A stretch of DNA of 64,000 bases from Streptomyces sp. NBC_01803 (GTDB lineage: Bacteria; Actinomycetota; Actinomycetes; Streptomycetales; Streptomycetaceae). Shown in pieces: positions 53,843-62,200 of this stretch. The notes beneath the pieces are model-generated. The model saw only the letters and a program-made list of their open reading frames with translations. It was not told where the DNA came from and ran no database searches. Made by a program: the position numbers and the translations under genes. Each line of letters starts with the position of its first letter. Position 1 is the first letter of the stretch. The stretch spans positions 1 through 64,000 of the forward strand of contig NZ_CP109073.1 in NCBI RefSeq assembly GCF_035917415.1, written 5' to 3'.

Positions 53843-54649
53843 TGCGGCACTAGGTCGGCCCATAGTCCGGCCGGAATCTGCGGGCTTCGGCAGCAGAAAG
53901 CCGTCGAGGTACAGGTCGACGTGCTCGTTGTAGAACGCGGTCAGCCCCGCGATGCGGTGCGCCTGGACGGTCGGGAAGTCGTAGGTCCAGGCGATGTCCT
54001 CATGGGAGGCGGCGTCACTGTCGAAGGACCAGTACCCGCTCGTCGTGCCCTTGTACGGGCAGCGTGTAACCGTGTCCGAGTGCCGCAGCCGGGTCCAGTC
54101 GATGGTCGCGGGGTCGAGGTAGTAACGGGTCGGCAGGCCGGTCTCGAAGAGCTTGACGCAATTGTCGGCCTCGGCGAGGACAACTCCGTCCAGCTCGACT
54201 CGGACCCTGCTGTTCGAACGCAGGGCGTCGACACGGGAGTAGGGGCTGCGGGGTGCACGAAGACCGGCTCGTCCTCTTCGAGCCAGGAATCCAGTGCCCC
54301 CCCACTCGAAACGCACGGTGTCATGCAGCGGACCCGGCGCTCCCTCGCCCCAGACCCACGCCGCCCCCTCGCGGACCTCCTGTCCGACCTGAAGAGTGTG
54401 ACGGTGCGCCGGTCCGGCACCGAGCTGCTCCATGTGTCCGTCGTCGCTGAGCACGCCGTCGACCAAGTCGCTCACGGGGATGCTGAATTGAGGGTAGGCC
54501 TGCCATTCCCACACGTACAGGGCGCGGCGGGTGTCGAAGACAACCCGGCCCGCGACCGTCCCCCGGATGCGGCGCGGGACGGGTTCGACATGCCCGATCG
54601 GGACGATGAGGCTGGGATGCAGAACACTTTCGGTTGCCAGGGTGATCAC
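53807..54649 (-). CDS. DUF427-domain protein, with two compensating frame changes
   Basis: 280 residues with tandem DUF427 domains: RIRGTVAGRVVFDTRRALYV and RVRVELDGVVLAEADNCVKL, GLPTRYYLDPATIDWTRLRH, CPYKGTTSGYWSF. Residues about 115-133 are out of frame with the family: the neighbouring frame gives ALDSWLEEDEPVFVHP. The departure begins at a 7-G run (54297-54303) and ends in a C-run near 54250, so a +1 and a -1 change compensate. The last 20 residues derive from IS630-type sequence. DUF427 function is poorly defined. Confidence 0.75.
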   Translation of the reverse strand: MITLATESVLHPSLIVPIGHVEPVPRRIRGTVAGRVVFDTRRALYVWEWQAYPQFSIPVSDLVDGVLSDDGHMEQLGAGPAHRHTLQVGQEVREGAAWVWGEGAPGPLHDTVRFEWGGTGFLARRGRAGLRAPRSPYSRVDALRSNSRVRVELDGVVLAEADNCVKLFETGLPTRYYLDPATIDWTRLRHSDTVTRCPYKGTTSGYWSFDSDAASHEDIAWTYDFPTVQAHRIAGLTAFYNEHVDLYLDGFLLPKPADSGRTMGRPSAASGNVRPVDHGS

Positions 54650-54725
54650 CTTGCATTCACTGAGGGTGTTGCCAACATCTTCACACGATGTCCCACGGGC
54701 ACCTCACCGGATCGGTGACCCTCGG

Positions 54726-54752
54726 TGTCACAGAACCGGCAGGTGCCCGGTC
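54726..54752 (+). promoter_or_regulatory. ECF41-type promoter, AhpD-like gene
   Basis: TGTCACA-N16-GGTC, 40 bp before the GTG start. One of six such sites around the sigma factor gene. Confidence 0.7.
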
Positions 54753-54791
54753 AGTGGACCGTAACTGTTCCGCACCTGAGGAGATCCCCCC

Positions 54792-55262
54792 GTGGAAGCT
54801 CGTATCAACTACTTCGGCAACGCTCTCGCCGGCAAGGTCATGAAGCACTTGAACTCGGCCGGGGCGGCGGTGCACTCGACCCTTCCGGTCGCCACCCAGG
54901 AGCTGGTGAAGATCCGTGCCAGCCAGATCAACGGCTGCGGCTTCTGTACCGACATGCACACCAAGGACGCCACCGCCGCGGGCGAGGAGCAGCAGCGGCT
55001 GAACCTGGTGGGCGTGTGGCGCGAGGCGACGGTGTTCACCGAGGCCGAGCGCGCGGCCCTGGAACTGACCGAGCAGGGCACGCGCATCGCGGACGGCTCG
55101 GCCGGGGTGTCGGACGAGGCCTGGGCGAACGCCACGAAGCACTACGACGGGGACCAGCTCGCGGCGCTGATCTCGCTGATCGCGGTCATCAACGCCTACA
55201 ACCGCATCAACGTCATCAACCAGCAGCCCGCCGGCGGCTACAAGCCCGGCATGTTCGGCTGA
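54792..55262 (+). CDS. Carboxymuconolactone decarboxylase/AhpD-like protein
   Basis: 156 residues, GTG after GAGGAG. All-helical AhpD fold with the redox motif INGCGFCTDMHTKDA (C49-x2-C52-x3-H56). Members with CxxC act as alkylhydroperoxidases that reduce peroxides through the dithiol. Genes of this family are the best-known partners of ECF41 sigma factors, and an ECF41-type promoter lies directly upstream. Confidence 0.88.
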   Translation: MEARINYFGNALAGKVMKHLNSAGAAVHSTLPVATQELVKIRASQINGCGFCTDMHTKDATAAGEEQQRLNLVGVWREATVFTEAERAALELTEQGTRIADGSAGVSDEAWANATKHYDGDQLAALISLIAVINAYNRINVINQQPAGGYKPGMFG

Positions 55263-55408
55263 GCCGACCGCTCGGCCTGGCCGGACGCGCGGGTCCGTAA
55301 CCCGGCCTCCCGACCATCGGCCGGGCGGCGGACCCCACCACCCGGACCCGGCCACCCGGCCCTTGGCCCCCAGCCCCGGTATCCGCTCGCCCCGAGCCAG
55401 GACACGCC

Positions 55409-56221
55409 ATGAAGCGCGCTCACACCAGGGACGGCGCCGCCCCCGTTCCCGTCGCCTTCCTCCGAATCGCCACCGCGCGCGGCCGGTGGACCCTGCTGGC
55501 CACGGTGCTGGGGTCGAGTGTCGTCCTGCTCGCCTCCACCGTCACCAACGTCGCGCTGCCGCACATCGGCCGGGACTTCGGCGCCGGTCTCGACGTGCTC
55601 CAGTCGACGGTCAACGCCTACATGCTGACCCTGGCGGGGCTGATCCTGCTGGGCGGTTCCCTGGGCGACCGGCTCGGGCGGCGGCGGGTCTTCGTCGTGG
55701 GCGTCGTGTGGTTCGCGGTGGCGTCCCTGCTGCGCGGCCTCGCCCCGAACGCCGACACGCTGGTGTGCGGCGCGGGCATGCTGATGACGCTGCGGGTTGG
55801 GCCGGGCGCGTCCTACCCGGCCGACGCCCTGCCCGCGCTGCTGGTGATGGGCACCGGCATGGTCGTCCTGGTCGCTCCGCTGACCGTGACCCTGCTGTCC
55901 TCGGTGGACGCCTCGAACGCCGGACTGGCCAGCGGCATCAACAACGCCGCGGCGCGAACGGCCGGGCTGGTCGCGGTGGCGGCGCTGCCGCTGCTGGTCG
56001 GGACGGGGCCGGACACCTACCGGTCGGACGCCGCCTTCGACACGTCGTTCCGCAGGGCCATGCCGCTGTGCGCGGGTCTGCTGGCCGTCGGCGCGGCGCT
56101 CGCCTTCGCCATGCTGCGGCAGACCTCCGCGGCCCCGCACGGGCCGCAACGGTGGGCCCACGGCTGGTCGTCGGAGCCGCCGCTGGTGTCCCGCTTCACC
56201 CACCACCGAACCATCGACTGA
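55409..56221 (+). pseudogene. MFS drug transporter with internal deletion
   Basis: 270 residues where about 480 are expected. The first four helices (LLATVLGSSVVLLASTVTNV, LPHIGRDFGAG, AYMLTLAGLILLGGSLGDRL, GRRRVFVVGVVWFAVASLL) are of the 14-helix DHA2 class. The frame then passes through MLMTLRVGPGASYPADALPA straight to the last two helices (GLASGINNAAARTAGLVAVA). The centre, about 200 residues, is missing without loss of frame. Probably non-functional. Confidence 0.7.
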
Positions 56222-56298
56222 ACCCCGGCCGGGCTTGAGAAGTCCTGACGCAGAGACAAGACGCAGAGAAGAGAAGACGCAGAGAAGAGGAACCCGTC

Positions 56299-56793
56299 AT
56301 GTCGTATCCGTATCCCGAGCAGAAGTACTGGGGCGAGGACGGTGAGGTCAGTGCCGTCTTCCGGCCTGCCACCACACCCCCCGACCGCGGTGAGAGGGGG
56401 ACGGGCAAGGACGCCACCCACTATCTGGCGACGACCGCCACCACCCGGGGCGAGTTCGGGCTGTACCGGGTGGAGATGAGTCCCCGGGCAGGCGGCCCCA
56501 AGACGCACTTCCACAAGCGGATCTCAGAGTCGTTCTACATCCTGGACGGCACCGTGCGCGTCTTCGACGGCGTGCAGTGGGTCGACGCCCGCAAGGGGGA
56601 CTTCCTGCACGTGCCGCAGGGCGGTCTGCACGCCTTCCGGAACGACTCCGACGCCCCGGCCGACATGCTGCTGCTGTTCACGCCGGGCGCTCCGCGCGAG
56701 GAGTACTTCGAGCAGGTGTCGCAGCTGGCGCACGCCTCGGAGGAGAAACGGGCCGCGTTCTTCGACCGGCACGACTCGTACTTCGTGGAGTGA
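56299..56793 (+). CDS. Cupin-domain protein
   Basis: 164 residues. Cupin motif 1 is GGPKTHFHKRISESFYILDG and motif 2 VPQGGLHAFRNDSDAPADML, giving a His/Glu metal site (H-x-H-x5-E...H). Small cupins of this type are dioxygenase- or isomerase-like proteins of unknown substrate. The leader contains a purine-rich tandem repeat (AGACGCAGAGAAGAG twice, about 56259-56290). Confidence 0.75.
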   Translation: MSYPYPEQKYWGEDGEVSAVFRPATTPPDRGERGTGKDATHYLATTATTRGEFGLYRVEMSPRAGGPKTHFHKRISESFYILDGTVRVFDGVQWVDARKGDFLHVPQGGLHAFRNDSDAPADMLLLFTPGAPREEYFEQVSQLAHASEEKRAAFFDRHDSYFVE

Positions 56794-56854
56794 CGGAGTA
56801 ACGGAGGAGGCAGCAGGCGGGAAGAAGGCCGCTGACACGAGCGGGGCCCCGCTT

Positions 56855-56886
56855 CCGTGACACCGGTGGGTACCGGGGTGTCACGG
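56855..56886. terminator. Bidirectional terminator between convergent genes
   Basis: CCGTGACACC and GGTGTCACGG form a perfect 10-bp stem with a 12-base loop, between two cupin genes that end toward each other. No T-run. Confidence 0.6.
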
Positions 56887-56908
56887 ACGCGAGGCCCCGC
56901 GCCGTGCG

Positions 56909-57370
56909 TCAGGCGGCCGGCCGCGGCGCGCGCAGGTGGGCGCGCTCCTTCAGCTCCGCCTCGTCGACCAGCTCCAGCATAGGCTTGCCGGGCGCGCACA
57001 GCATCGTGACGACGAACTCGGTCCGCTCGTCGTCCAGGGCGTTGCCGTCCTGGTAGTGGATGGCGTCGCCGCCGGGCTCCCAGAAGGTGCCGCCGGCCTC
57101 GATGACGCATTCCGGCTCCCCTTCCAGTTCGAAGCGGACGGCGCCCTTGAGGACGTAGCCGAACGCCGGGCCGGAGTGGCGGTGCGGCGGGGTACCGGGG
57201 TCGCCGGGCTCCCACTGCACGTGGATGGTCATCGCCGAGGCGCCCTCGGGAACAACGATCGGTGAGGCGTCCTGGAGCATCTTCGCCGCCCGGGTCCAGC
57301 TGGGGCCGTCCTCCCCGCCCCCTCCGTGCCTGTGGTGGCCGTGGTGGGTGTGCTGTGAGTTCTCCGACAC
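56909..57370 (-). CDS. Cupin-domain protein with His-rich N-terminus
   Basis: 153 residues. The first 20 residues are His-rich (HTHHGHHRHGGGGED), likely metal-binding. The cupin core has GTPPHRHSGPAFGYVLKGAV and GTFWEPGGDAIHYQDGN. Often regarded as a small quercetinase/pirin-like or ChrR-like cupin; substrate unknown. An ECF41-type promoter lies 96 bp upstream. Confidence 0.78.
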   Translation of the reverse strand: MSENSQHTHHGHHRHGGGGEDGPSWTRAAKMLQDASPIVVPEGASAMTIHVQWEPGDPGTPPHRHSGPAFGYVLKGAVRFELEGEPECVIEAGGTFWEPGGDAIHYQDGNALDDERTEFVVTMLCAPGKPMLELVDEAELKERAHLRAPRPAA

Positions 57371-57465
57371 TGGGTCGCACCTTCCGTGGTTGCACCGTGT
57401 CCGCGCGGCATATCGTCCGCGCCGTCATGTGTTCGTCGCGGTCGTGACGACCGCTCGACTCTCCT

Positions 57466-57492
57466 GACCGGGTTCCCCGGGAATCTGTGACA
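57466..57492 (-). promoter_or_regulatory. ECF41-type promoter, cupin gene
   Basis: Reverse strand TGTCACA (57492-57486), N16, GGTC (57469-57466), upstream of the cupin gene starting at 57370. Confidence 0.7.
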
Positions 57493-57644
57493 CGCGGTGA
57501 CGAACCACCGGCTCGACACAGTGTCACAACCCGGCCCCTGCCTGTCTACGTGGGTGTGGTGAGCACGGTGGCCTGCGATGCCCGCGCTGCCGTCACCCCT
57601 CGGACACCCGGCAGGGTCATCGGCCCCCGACGAAGGAGATCCAG

Positions 57645-58000
57645 ATGAGAGTCGTCGTTGTAGGCGCCACCGGTCTGATCGGTTCCCGGACGGTCGCCCG
57701 GCTCCGCGACCACGGGGTGGAGGTCGCACCGGTCTCCCGCGGGGACGCGGTCGACGTGAGCACCGGCCAGGGCCGGAAACGGGCCCTGCGCGGCGCCGAC
57801 GTGATCGTGGACGTCACCGACGCCCCTCACGCGAACAGACGGTCAGCACGGGTTCTTCACCGCCTCGGCGGGCCATCTCCTCAAGGCCGCCGCCGCGGCG
57901 GGCGCCGAGCACGACGTGGCACTGTCGGTGGTGGGCGCCGACCGCGTCGACTCGGGCTACTTCCGGGCCAAGGCGGCCCAGGAGAACCTGGCACGGCACG
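57645..58000 (+). pseudogene. NAD(P)-binding protein, decayed paralogue of 62201
   Basis: Starts intact (MRVVVVGATGLIGSRTVARL, Rossmann motif) and follows the 62201 protein to VIVDVTDAPHAN. A frameshift near 57835 moves to FFTASAGHLLKAAAAAGAEH, DVALSVVGADRVDSGYFRAK and AAQENLARHA. Similarity then stops near 57995, and the last third is missing. An upstream TGTCACA (57522) lacks a GGTC at the standard spacing. Confidence 0.65.
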
Positions 58001-58288
58001 CGAGAGGTTGTGGTCCGCGATCGGCAGGGCTCTCACCCCTGACGGTTCGCTGTTCCTGCAGCTGCCGCCGGCCCGCCTTCCGGTCCGCACCGTCGTGCGC
58101 GTGCTGGCGGACAAGCGAGTCGGCGAGCACATCTACGGCGGGCGGATGACGATGTCGGCCGCCGGCTACCGCATCCGCACGCGCGTCGACTACTGGGTCA
58201 GAAATGCCGAGAACGTCCTGCGGTCGGCCAGGAATCGACCGGCAGCGCCGCTTGTAACATGATGCGCACAAGCCAGAAGGGACTCTTC

Positions 58289-59185
58289 ATGCACGCCGGC
58301 AGCCACCCCGACGCCCTTGATCAAGCGATGGAGGACTTCCTCGCGGCACGCCCACAGCTCTTCGGCATCGCGTACCGCGTACTGGGCAGCATGGTGGAGG
58401 CCGAGGACGTCGTGCAGGACACGTGGGTGCGGTGGCAGAAAACGGACCGCACGAAGGTGAAGGAACCGGCGGCCTTCCTGACCACGGTCGTCACACGGTT
58501 GGCGATCAACTTGGCTCAGTCCGCGCGGGTGCGCCGGGAATCCTATGTCGGGCCGTGGCTTCCCGATCCCGTCGACACCACGGAGGATCCGCACCTGGGT
58601 GCGGAGCGTGCCGAGGCCCTGGAGCTGGCGGTTCTGATGCTTCTGGAGAAGCTGAACCCCGTGGAACGCACCGCCTATGTGCTGAGGGAGGCGTTCGACT
58701 ACCCCTACGGCCGGATCGCCGAGATCCTGGAGACGACCGAGGCCAACGCACGCCAGCTGGTGAGCCGGGGGCGCAAGCACCTGGCCGCCGAGCGCACGGC
58801 GCGCGTCACGCGGACCGCCCACCGTCGCCTGCTGGAGGTGTTCCTCTCCGCGGCGCGGACGGGCGAGCTGTCGGTCCTGGAGGACATTCTGACCGCCGAC
58901 GTCGTCAGCTACTCGGACGGCGGCGGGACCCGCGGCGCGTCCAGGATCCCGGTGGTCGGACGGACCCACGTGTCGCGGTACCTCGTGGCCTTCGCCCCAC
59001 GCTTCTGGCCGCAGACGGACATCCGGTGGGTCGAGGCGAACGGTCTGCCGGCGGTGCTGATCTCCTCCGGCGGGGAACCCGTCAGTCTGCTGTCCCTCGA
59101 CGTCTCGGAGGAGGGCATCGACCGGGTCATGTGGGTGATGAACCCGGCCAAACTGGCTTCCTACATGGCCTCCTTGCAGGACTGA
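58289..59185 (+). CDS. sigJ: ECF41-family sigma factor (SigJ-type)
   Basis: 298 residues from ATG 58289 after AGAAGGGA (ATG 58259/58262 also in frame). Region 2: ARPQLFGIAYRVLGSMVEAE, DVVQDTWVRWQKTD. Region 4: LNPVERTAYVLREAFDYPYG, RIAEILETTEANARQLVSRG. The C-terminal SnoaL-like extension, with DGGGTRGAS and NPAKLASYM, identifies ECF41, where this domain modulates activity in place of an anti-sigma factor. ECF41 genes lie beside carboxymuconolactone decarboxylase, oxidoreductase or epimerase genes; all occur here. Six matching promoters surround it, but none directly precedes the sigma gene. Confidence 0.9.
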   Translation: MHAGSHPDALDQAMEDFLAARPQLFGIAYRVLGSMVEAEDVVQDTWVRWQKTDRTKVKEPAAFLTTVVTRLAINLAQSARVRRESYVGPWLPDPVDTTEDPHLGAERAEALELAVLMLLEKLNPVERTAYVLREAFDYPYGRIAEILETTEANARQLVSRGRKHLAAERTARVTRTAHRRLLEVFLSAARTGELSVLEDILTADVVSYSDGGGTRGASRIPVVGRTHVSRYLVAFAPRFWPQTDIRWVEANGLPAVLISSGGEPVSLLSLDVSEEGIDRVMWVMNPAKLASYMASLQD

Positions 59186-59219
59186 CCAGCCCTCGGCGTC
59201 TCCTTCGCTCGCGGACCGG

Positions 59220-59246
59220 CGTCACAGGAGCGGTCGTTCCTCGGTC
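59220..59246 (+). promoter_or_regulatory. ECF41-type promoter, OsmC-like gene
   Basis: CGTCACA-N16-GGTC (first base differs from the consensus), before the OsmC-like gene. Confidence 0.6.
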
Positions 59247-59393
59247 ATGCAGTAGTCCGGCCCGAACTGCACGACGGACGCCTCACCACGACGACTCGGA
59301 GTCATGCCGTGACCGGTTCCGATCCAGCTGCCCGCCCTGTCCACCGAGAAGGACTTCACCGGGGACGAGTTCTCGCCTATCTACACGACGACG

Positions 59394-59807
59394 GTGACCG
59401 TCGACGGTGGTGCGGCCTCGCACGGGCGGGCCTCCGGCCGGGCACGTTCGTCCGACGGCGCCTTGGACCTGGATCTACGGATGCCCGCCGAGCTGGGCGG
59501 CAGCGGCCAGGGGACCAACCCCGAGCAGCTGTTCGCGGCCGGCTTCGCGGCCTGCTTCCACGGCGCGCTGAGCCTCCTGGCGCGGCAGGAGGCATTCGAC
59601 CCCGCCGCCATCTCCGTCCTGGCGACCGTCGCGTTCGGACGTGATCCCGAGGACGGCGGCTATCTGCTCCACGTCGACCTGGTGGTGCGGTGGCCCGGCG
59701 TCCCGCGCGAGACGGCCACGAGCCTGATGGAGCGGGCCGACGGGTTGTGTCCGTACGCACGCATGGCCTGGAGGGGCACCCCCACCACCATCACACTCGC
59801 TCCCTGA
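59394..59807 (+). CDS. OsmC/Ohr-family peroxidase
   Basis: 137 residues counted from GTG 59394. GTNPEQLFAAGFAACFHGAL carries the first redox Cys and ERADGLCPYARMAW the second, the two-Cys site of organic hydroperoxide reductases. The N-terminal strand seems to begin upstream (PIYTTTVTVDGG), where the frame is open to a TGA at 59310 but has no start codon; the true start is unresolved. Fits the redox theme of the ECF41-type regulon. Confidence 0.78.
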   Translation: MTVDGGAASHGRASGRARSSDGALDLDLRMPAELGGSGQGTNPEQLFAAGFAACFHGALSLLARQEAFDPAAISVLATVAFGRDPEDGGYLLHVDLVVRWPGVPRETATSLMERADGLCPYARMAWRGTPTTITLAP

Positions 59808-59811
59808 CCGG

Positions 59812-60198
59812 TCAGAGCGGAAACCACGGATCCACATCGGCGGCTTCCTCCTTGCGGACGGTGAACCCGGAGATCTCCTTCTTGCGCACGTGCTGCGGCG
59901 GCAGGGCCGCGACCAGGGGATGGTCACCGGGCGCCCCATGAGGTCCACGCCGCTGTGGCGAACCCCCGTGGAAGAACTCCTCGTTGACGGACCGGTAGTG
60001 CGCCCAGTGCTGCGGCAGGTCGTCCTCCTGGAAGATCGCCTCCACCGGGCACACGGGCTCGCAGGCGTGGCAGTCGACGCACTCGTCGGGGTTGATGTAC
60101 AGCGTGCGTGCGCCCTCGTAGATGCAGTCCACCGGGCATTCGGTCAGGCACGCCCGGTCCTTGATGTCGACACAGGGCTGCGCGATGACATACGTCAT
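59812..60198 (-). CDS. fdxA: 7Fe ferredoxin (FdxA-type) with C-terminal extension
   Basis: 128 residues from ATG 60198 (GGAGAGGAG upstream). QPCVDIKDRACLTECPVDCI (C9, C17, C21, C25) and DECVDCHACEPVCPVEAI (C40, C43, C46, C50) give the 3Fe-4S plus 4Fe-4S pattern. The tail (VRKKEISGFTVRKEEAADVD) is about 20 residues longer than usual. It ends 4 bases from the convergent OsmC stop and is divergent from the flavoprotein gene, each with an ECF41-type promoter. Confidence 0.88.
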   Translation of the reverse strand: MTYVIAQPCVDIKDRACLTECPVDCIYEGARTLYINPDECVDCHACEPVCPVEAIFQEDDLPQHWAHYRSVNEEFFHGGSPQRRGPHGAPGDHPLVAALPPQHVRKKEISGFTVRKEEAADVDPWFPL

Positions 60199-60234
60199 CC
60201 CTTGCTCCTCTCCGGGCTTAGGGCTCACCCATGT

Positions 60235-60261
60235 GACCGACGACGCCGCAAAGTTGTGACA
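60235..60261 (-). promoter_or_regulatory. ECF41-type promoter, ferredoxin gene
   Basis: Reverse strand TGTCACA (60261-60255), N16, GGTC (60238-60235), 37 bp before the ATG. Confidence 0.75.
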
Positions 60262-60297
60262 CCTGCACACGCACGGTGCTCATCACATCGGCACCCA

Positions 60298-60324
60298 TGT
60301 CACAAACCGTCGCCCGGACTTGTC
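60298..60324 (+). promoter_or_regulatory. ECF41-type promoter, flavoprotein gene
   Basis: TGTCACA-N16-TGTC, 44 bp before ATG 60368 and 36 bp from the divergent ferredoxin promoter. The -10 differs by one base from the other sites. Confidence 0.6.
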
Positions 60325-60367
60325 ACTTGTCCGTGACCCACCCAGAGCGACGGGAGTGATCGTGGCC

Positions 60368-62089
60368 ATGACCGAACAACGTCTTGCCACCACGGTGCTG
60401 GTGATCGGCACCGGCGGAGCCGGCCTGCGGGCGTCGATCGAGCTGGCCGAGGCCGGCATCGACGTTGTCGCCGTCGGCAAACGTCCCAAGGAGGACACCC
60501 ACACCTCACTGGCCGCCGGTGGGATCAACGCGGCCCTGGCCACGATGGATCCCGAGGACAGCTGGCAGCAACACGCCGCCGACACGCTCAAGGAGAGCTA
60601 CCTGCTCGGTGACCCCCGTACGGCCGAGATCGTCACCCGGGGCGCCGCCCCGGGCATCGACGACCTGGAGCGATACGGCATGGCCTTCGCCCGTGAGGAG
60701 GACGGCCGCATCTCACAGCGTTTCTTCGGCGCGCACAAGTTCCGGCGCACCGCCTTCGCCGGCGACTACACGGGCCTGGAGATCCAGCGCACGCTCGTCC
60801 GGCGGGCGAGCCAACTGGACATCCCCCTGCTCGACAGCGTCTACATCACCCGCCTCCTGGTGCACGACGGCGCGGTGTTCGGCGCCTACGGCTTCGACCT
60901 CAGCAACGGAACCCGCTACCTCATCCACGCGGACGCCGTCATCCTCGCGGCCGGCGGTCACACGCGCGTCTGGCGCCGCACGTCCTCGCGGCGCGACGAG
61001 AACACCGGCGACTCCTTCCGGCTGGCAGTCGAGGCCGGGGCCAGGCTGCGCGATCCCGAACTGGTGCAGTTCCACCCCTCCGGCATCATCGAGCCGGAGA
61101 ACGCCGCCGGCACGCTGGTCAGCGAAGCGGCCCGCGGCGAGGGCGGCGTCCTGCGCAACGCCCTAGGCGAGCGGTACATGAGCCGCTACGACCCCGAGCG
61201 CATGGAACTGTCCACGCGCGACCGCGTGGCACTGGCCTCCTACACCGAGATCAAGGAGGGGCGCGGCACGCCCAACGGCGGCGTCTGGCTCGACGTCTCG
61301 CACCTTCCCCGCCAGACGATCATGGCGCGGCTCCCGCGGGTCTATCAGACCCTCCTCGAACTGCAGATGCTCGACATCACGCGTGATCCCATCGAGGTCG
61401 CCCCCACGGCCCACTACTCGATGGGCGGTGTCTGGGTCCGCCCCGAGGACCACAGCACCGACGTCCGCGGCCTGTACGCCATCGGCGAGGCCTCCAGCGG
61501 ACTGCACGGCGCCAACCGCCTGGGTGGCAACAGCCTCATCGAGCTTTTGGTCTACGGCCGCATCACCGGTCAGGCCGCCGCCTACTCGGAATCACTCACC
61601 GCACAGCCCCGCAGCGCCTCCGCCGTGGCCGGGGCCCGCGCCGAGGTCGACAAGGTGCTCGCCGCCGACGGACCCGAGAACGTCCGCGCCCTGCAGCGCG
61701 CCATCCGCAACACCATGACCGAGCACGCGGGCGTCGTCCGGGACGAGCAAGGTCTGCGGGCCGGTCTGGCGGAGCTGGACCTCATCGAGAAGCGCATGGA
61801 GAACGTCGGAGTCCACCCCGACATCGCCGGCTTCCAGGACCTCGCCCACGCCTTCGACCTGAAGTCGGCCGCCCTGGCCGCGCGCGCCACTCTCGAGGCG
61901 GCACTGGAGCGCCGGGAGACCCGCGGCTGCCACAACCGCAGCGACTTCCCCGAGACGGACCCCGCGTTCCTCGTCAACCTCGTCTGGTCCCCGAAGACCG
62001 GTGTCGCCCACGAGAGCATTCCCCCCGTTCCGGAGGAGATCGCCTCGCTCATGGCGGAGGTCTCCGCCGAGGGAAAGCTCGTCGAATAG
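60368..62089 (+). CDS. FAD-binding fumarate reductase/succinate dehydrogenase-type flavoprotein
   Basis: 573 residues from ATG 60368. N-terminal Rossmann motif VLVIGTGGAGLRASIELAEA; FAD and active-site segments HTSLAAGGINAALATMDPED, ELVQFHPSGIIEPENAAGTL, APTAHYSMGGVWVRPEDHST, GEASSGLHGANRLGGNSLIE (family His and Arg). C-terminal domain as in SdhA/FrdA. No SdhB, C or D genes follow. A divergent ferredoxin with a matching promoter suggests that electrons come from, or go to, that ferredoxin. L-aspartate oxidase or another FrdA-like reductase remains possible. Confidence 0.85.
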   Translation: MTEQRLATTVLVIGTGGAGLRASIELAEAGIDVVAVGKRPKEDTHTSLAAGGINAALATMDPEDSWQQHAADTLKESYLLGDPRTAEIVTRGAAPGIDDLERYGMAFAREEDGRISQRFFGAHKFRRTAFAGDYTGLEIQRTLVRRASQLDIPLLDSVYITRLLVHDGAVFGAYGFDLSNGTRYLIHADAVILAAGGHTRVWRRTSSRRDENTGDSFRLAVEAGARLRDPELVQFHPSGIIEPENAAGTLVSEAARGEGGVLRNALGERYMSRYDPERMELSTRDRVALASYTEIKEGRGTPNGGVWLDVSHLPRQTIMARLPRVYQTLLELQMLDITRDPIEVAPTAHYSMGGVWVRPEDHSTDVRGLYAIGEASSGLHGANRLGGNSLIELLVYGRITGQAAAYSESLTAQPRSASAVAGARAEVDKVLAADGPENVRALQRAIRNTMTEHAGVVRDEQGLRAGLAELDLIEKRMENVGVHPDIAGFQDLAHAFDLKSAALAARATLEAALERRETRGCHNRSDFPETDPAFLVNLVWSPKTGVAHESIPPVPEEIASLMAEVSAEGKLVE

Positions 62090-62118
62090 CCGGAAACCGG
62101 CCGGACGCATAGCGACCT

Positions 62119-62145
62119 TGTCACGCAGAGCATGTGAACCCGGTC
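62119..62145 (+). promoter_or_regulatory. ECF41-type promoter, NAD(P)-binding protein gene
   Basis: TGTCACG-N16-GGTC, 55 bp before the ATG at 62201. Confidence 0.65.
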
Positions 62146-62200
62146 TTTCCTTACAAACCCTGTCCTCGCGACAATCACGCACTCCCGAAAGGATTCACTC

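Noticed and set aside
56855..56886. TGTCACG at the terminator considered as a seventh ECF41-type promoter
   Set aside because: No GGTC at 16 bases, and it is one arm of a hairpin between convergent genes.
57522..57548. TGTCACA before the decayed 57645 gene considered as an ECF41-type promoter
   Set aside because: The base group at 16-base spacing is TCTA; TGTC occurs only at 14. Possibly a degenerated site, so not counted.
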